Of a stretch of DNA of 64,000 bases, positions 63,389-64,000 are shown piece after piece. The notes beneath the pieces were generated by a model. That model saw only the letters and a list, made by a program, of their open reading frames with translations. It did not search any database and was not told the DNA's origin. How positions within the stretch are numbered: position 1 is the first letter of the stretch; the number at the start of each line of letters is the position of its first letter. This stretch comes from Candidatus Magnetominusculus dajiuhuensis (lineage in GTDB: Bacteria > Nitrospirota > Thermodesulfovibrionia > Thermodesulfovibrionales > Magnetobacteriaceae). The stretch is from positions 1-64,000 of the forward strand of contig JADFXP010000008.1 of the NCBI GenBank assembly GCA_015233465.1. The letters are read 5' to 3'. Both the position numbers and the translations under genes were made by a program.

Positions 63389-63655
63389 TTATAATTCTTT
63401 CAATATCTTTGATGAAAACCTCTGATTTAGGTATCCATGGCAAGATTGGCTTTCTTCAAAACTAACAAAATCCATGTAATCACCCTCTTGACGATTATCA
63501 TTTATCTGACCATCAGTCAAGACTAATAAATCCCAATCAGACTTGGCAGCTGCATCTCCACGTGATCTTGAATCGTATAAAATTACTGTTACATCAGGCT
63601 CTACTTCCATAACAGCCTTTTTAACTTGATTAAGTAATTGATTTTTATCCATCAT
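63389..63655 (-). CDS. Nucleotidyltransferase-like protein, degenerate or short
   Basis: About 88 residues: MMDKNQLLNQVKKAVMEVEP, then VILYDSRSRGDAAAKSDWDLLVL. This is the minimal nucleotidyltransferase pattern, but the glycine of the G-S motif is Asp (YDSRSRG against FGSxxRG), and the C-terminal half (ending YLNQRFSSKILKEL) does not match the usual DUF4145/MNT tail. The gene may be decayed or may be an altered antitoxin-type NTase. It overlaps or follows the next NTase gene closely; the frame also opens upstream at 63676 inside that gene. Confidence 0.6.
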   Translation of the reverse strand: MMDKNQLLNQVKKAVMEVEPDVTVILYDSRSRGDAAAKSDWDLLVLTDGQINDNRQEGDYMDFVSFEESQSCHGYLNQRFSSKILKEL

Positions 63656-63656
63656 T

Positions 63657-63980
63657 TTATACAATTCTTTCCCCATTTCTTAAAATCTCTGCTGCAAGTG
63701 GATTATCTTCATTAAACTCATTAATTAAAAAAGGATGCGGTTCTATATCTATATCTATATTATGACCAATCTTGGTAAGTAAAAATCTAAAATCTAAATC
63801 ATCTCCGACAAACTCTTTAGTTATCAGCGCAATATCTATATCACTCCAAACAGTAGCATTGCCTTTTACGTATGAGCCAAAGAGATACGCACCTATAATA
63901 TCAATATTATTTTTCTTTAACAGATCAAGATATTGTCTCGCTAAGGTCGATACTATTGCTCTATCTTTTGCGTTAACCAA
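63657..63980 (-). CDS. MNT-domain nucleotidyltransferase
   Basis: A 107-residue minimal nucleotidyltransferase with AYLFGSYVKGNATVWSDIDI, so the GS-x10-D-x-D catalytic pattern is intact; a third acidic residue lies in HNIDIDIEPH. It starts with TTG, 8 nt after AAAGGAG. Such proteins are often antitoxins of HEPN toxins, which they AMPylate (family knowledge), but no HEPN gene is visible; the window ends 20 bp beyond the start. Confidence 0.85.
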   Translation of the reverse strand: MVNAKDRAIVSTLARQYLDLLKKNNIDIIGAYLFGSYVKGNATVWSDIDIALITKEFVGDDLDFRFLLTKIGHNIDIDIEPHPFLINEFNEDNPLAAEILRNGERIV

Positions 63981-64000
63981 TCTCTTAACTCCTTTATTAT

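Overview
The window is visibly AT-rich and gene-dense. It looks chromosomal and comes from a Gram-negative, probably anaerobic or microaerophilic bacterium. Support for this: a type II secretion (T2SS) pseudopilin cluster, lipoprotein and outer-membrane-barrel signal peptides, ferredoxin-dependent 2-oxoacid oxidoreductase subunits, an iron-sulfur type PurF, a short EF-Ts, and a probable selenoprotein. The mix of genes recalls Nitrospirota or Desulfobacterota lineages, but nothing here fixes the phylum. I saw no rRNA, tRNA, CRISPR array or intact insertion sequence.

Layout. 1-3.8 kb: the tail of a radical SAM/SPASM protein, then a hybrid sensor kinase and a NarL-type regulator. 3.9-11.8 kb: a large Ig-like/RCC1 lipoprotein followed by gspG-H-I-J-K-L-M-N. 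11.9-17.5 kb (minus): an exported WD40-PDZ-caspase protein, a Sel1-repeat protein, a repeat-filled spacer and a Phd/RelE toxin-antitoxin pair. 17.6-24.2 kb (minus): three multidomain histidine kinases, one with a c-di-GMP-binding PilZ module. 24.4-28.1 kb (minus): purF and purL. 28.2-31.2 kb: rpsB-tsf-pyrH-frr plus a 51-residue ORF. 31.3-34.6 kb (minus): a three-gene DUF262 / DUF3696-type ATPase / unknown operon, the best candidate for an undescribed defence system. 34.8-44.7 kb: signalling and envelope genes (truncated HAMP-PAS sensor, DUF3592 protein, two paralogous barrels, ParB-like protein, pseudoreceiver kinase, cNMP-binding protein, pentapeptide-repeat membrane protein, HD-GYP protein). 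44.8-53.6 kb: rpsO-pnp-M16 peptidase, 2-oxoacid:ferredoxin oxidoreductase beta and gamma, a GNAT, aconitase, an MBL hydrolase. 54.2-57.3 kb: acyl-CoA dehydrogenase, etfB, a methyltransferase read through an in-frame TGA, and two tiny paralogous ORFs. 57.6-64 kb: a K+ channel, another methyltransferase, then nadB, HAD, CxxCC and hisB genes and two nucleotidyltransferases (minus).

Two observations stand out. First, the methyltransferase at 56176-56964 has an in-frame TGA where ArsM-like relatives keep a Cys just before an I/V-A-G-A motif. A hairpin with a G-U-C loop lies 21 nt downstream, as expected of a bacterial SECIS element, and coding continues to a normal stop, so this is probably a selenoprotein. 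Second, a two-hairpin palindromic repeat of about 55-80 bp recurs in either orientation at about a dozen intergenic sites. It often overlaps stop codons, and in one case it encodes the C-terminus of a protein. A second family of GTAGGGGC...GCCCCTAC palindromes is also present.

How genes work together: the kinases, receivers, PilZ and HD-GYP domains indicate a signalling-rich lifestyle including c-di-GMP. purF/purL, hisB, nadB and the N-acetylglutamate-synthase-like GNAT cover biosynthesis. Aconitase, the 2-oxoacid:ferredoxin subunits, acyl-CoA dehydrogenase and EtfB belong to anaerobic carbon and electron metabolism. Their usual partners (oxidoreductase alpha/delta, EtfA, GspC/D/E/F) are not in the window.
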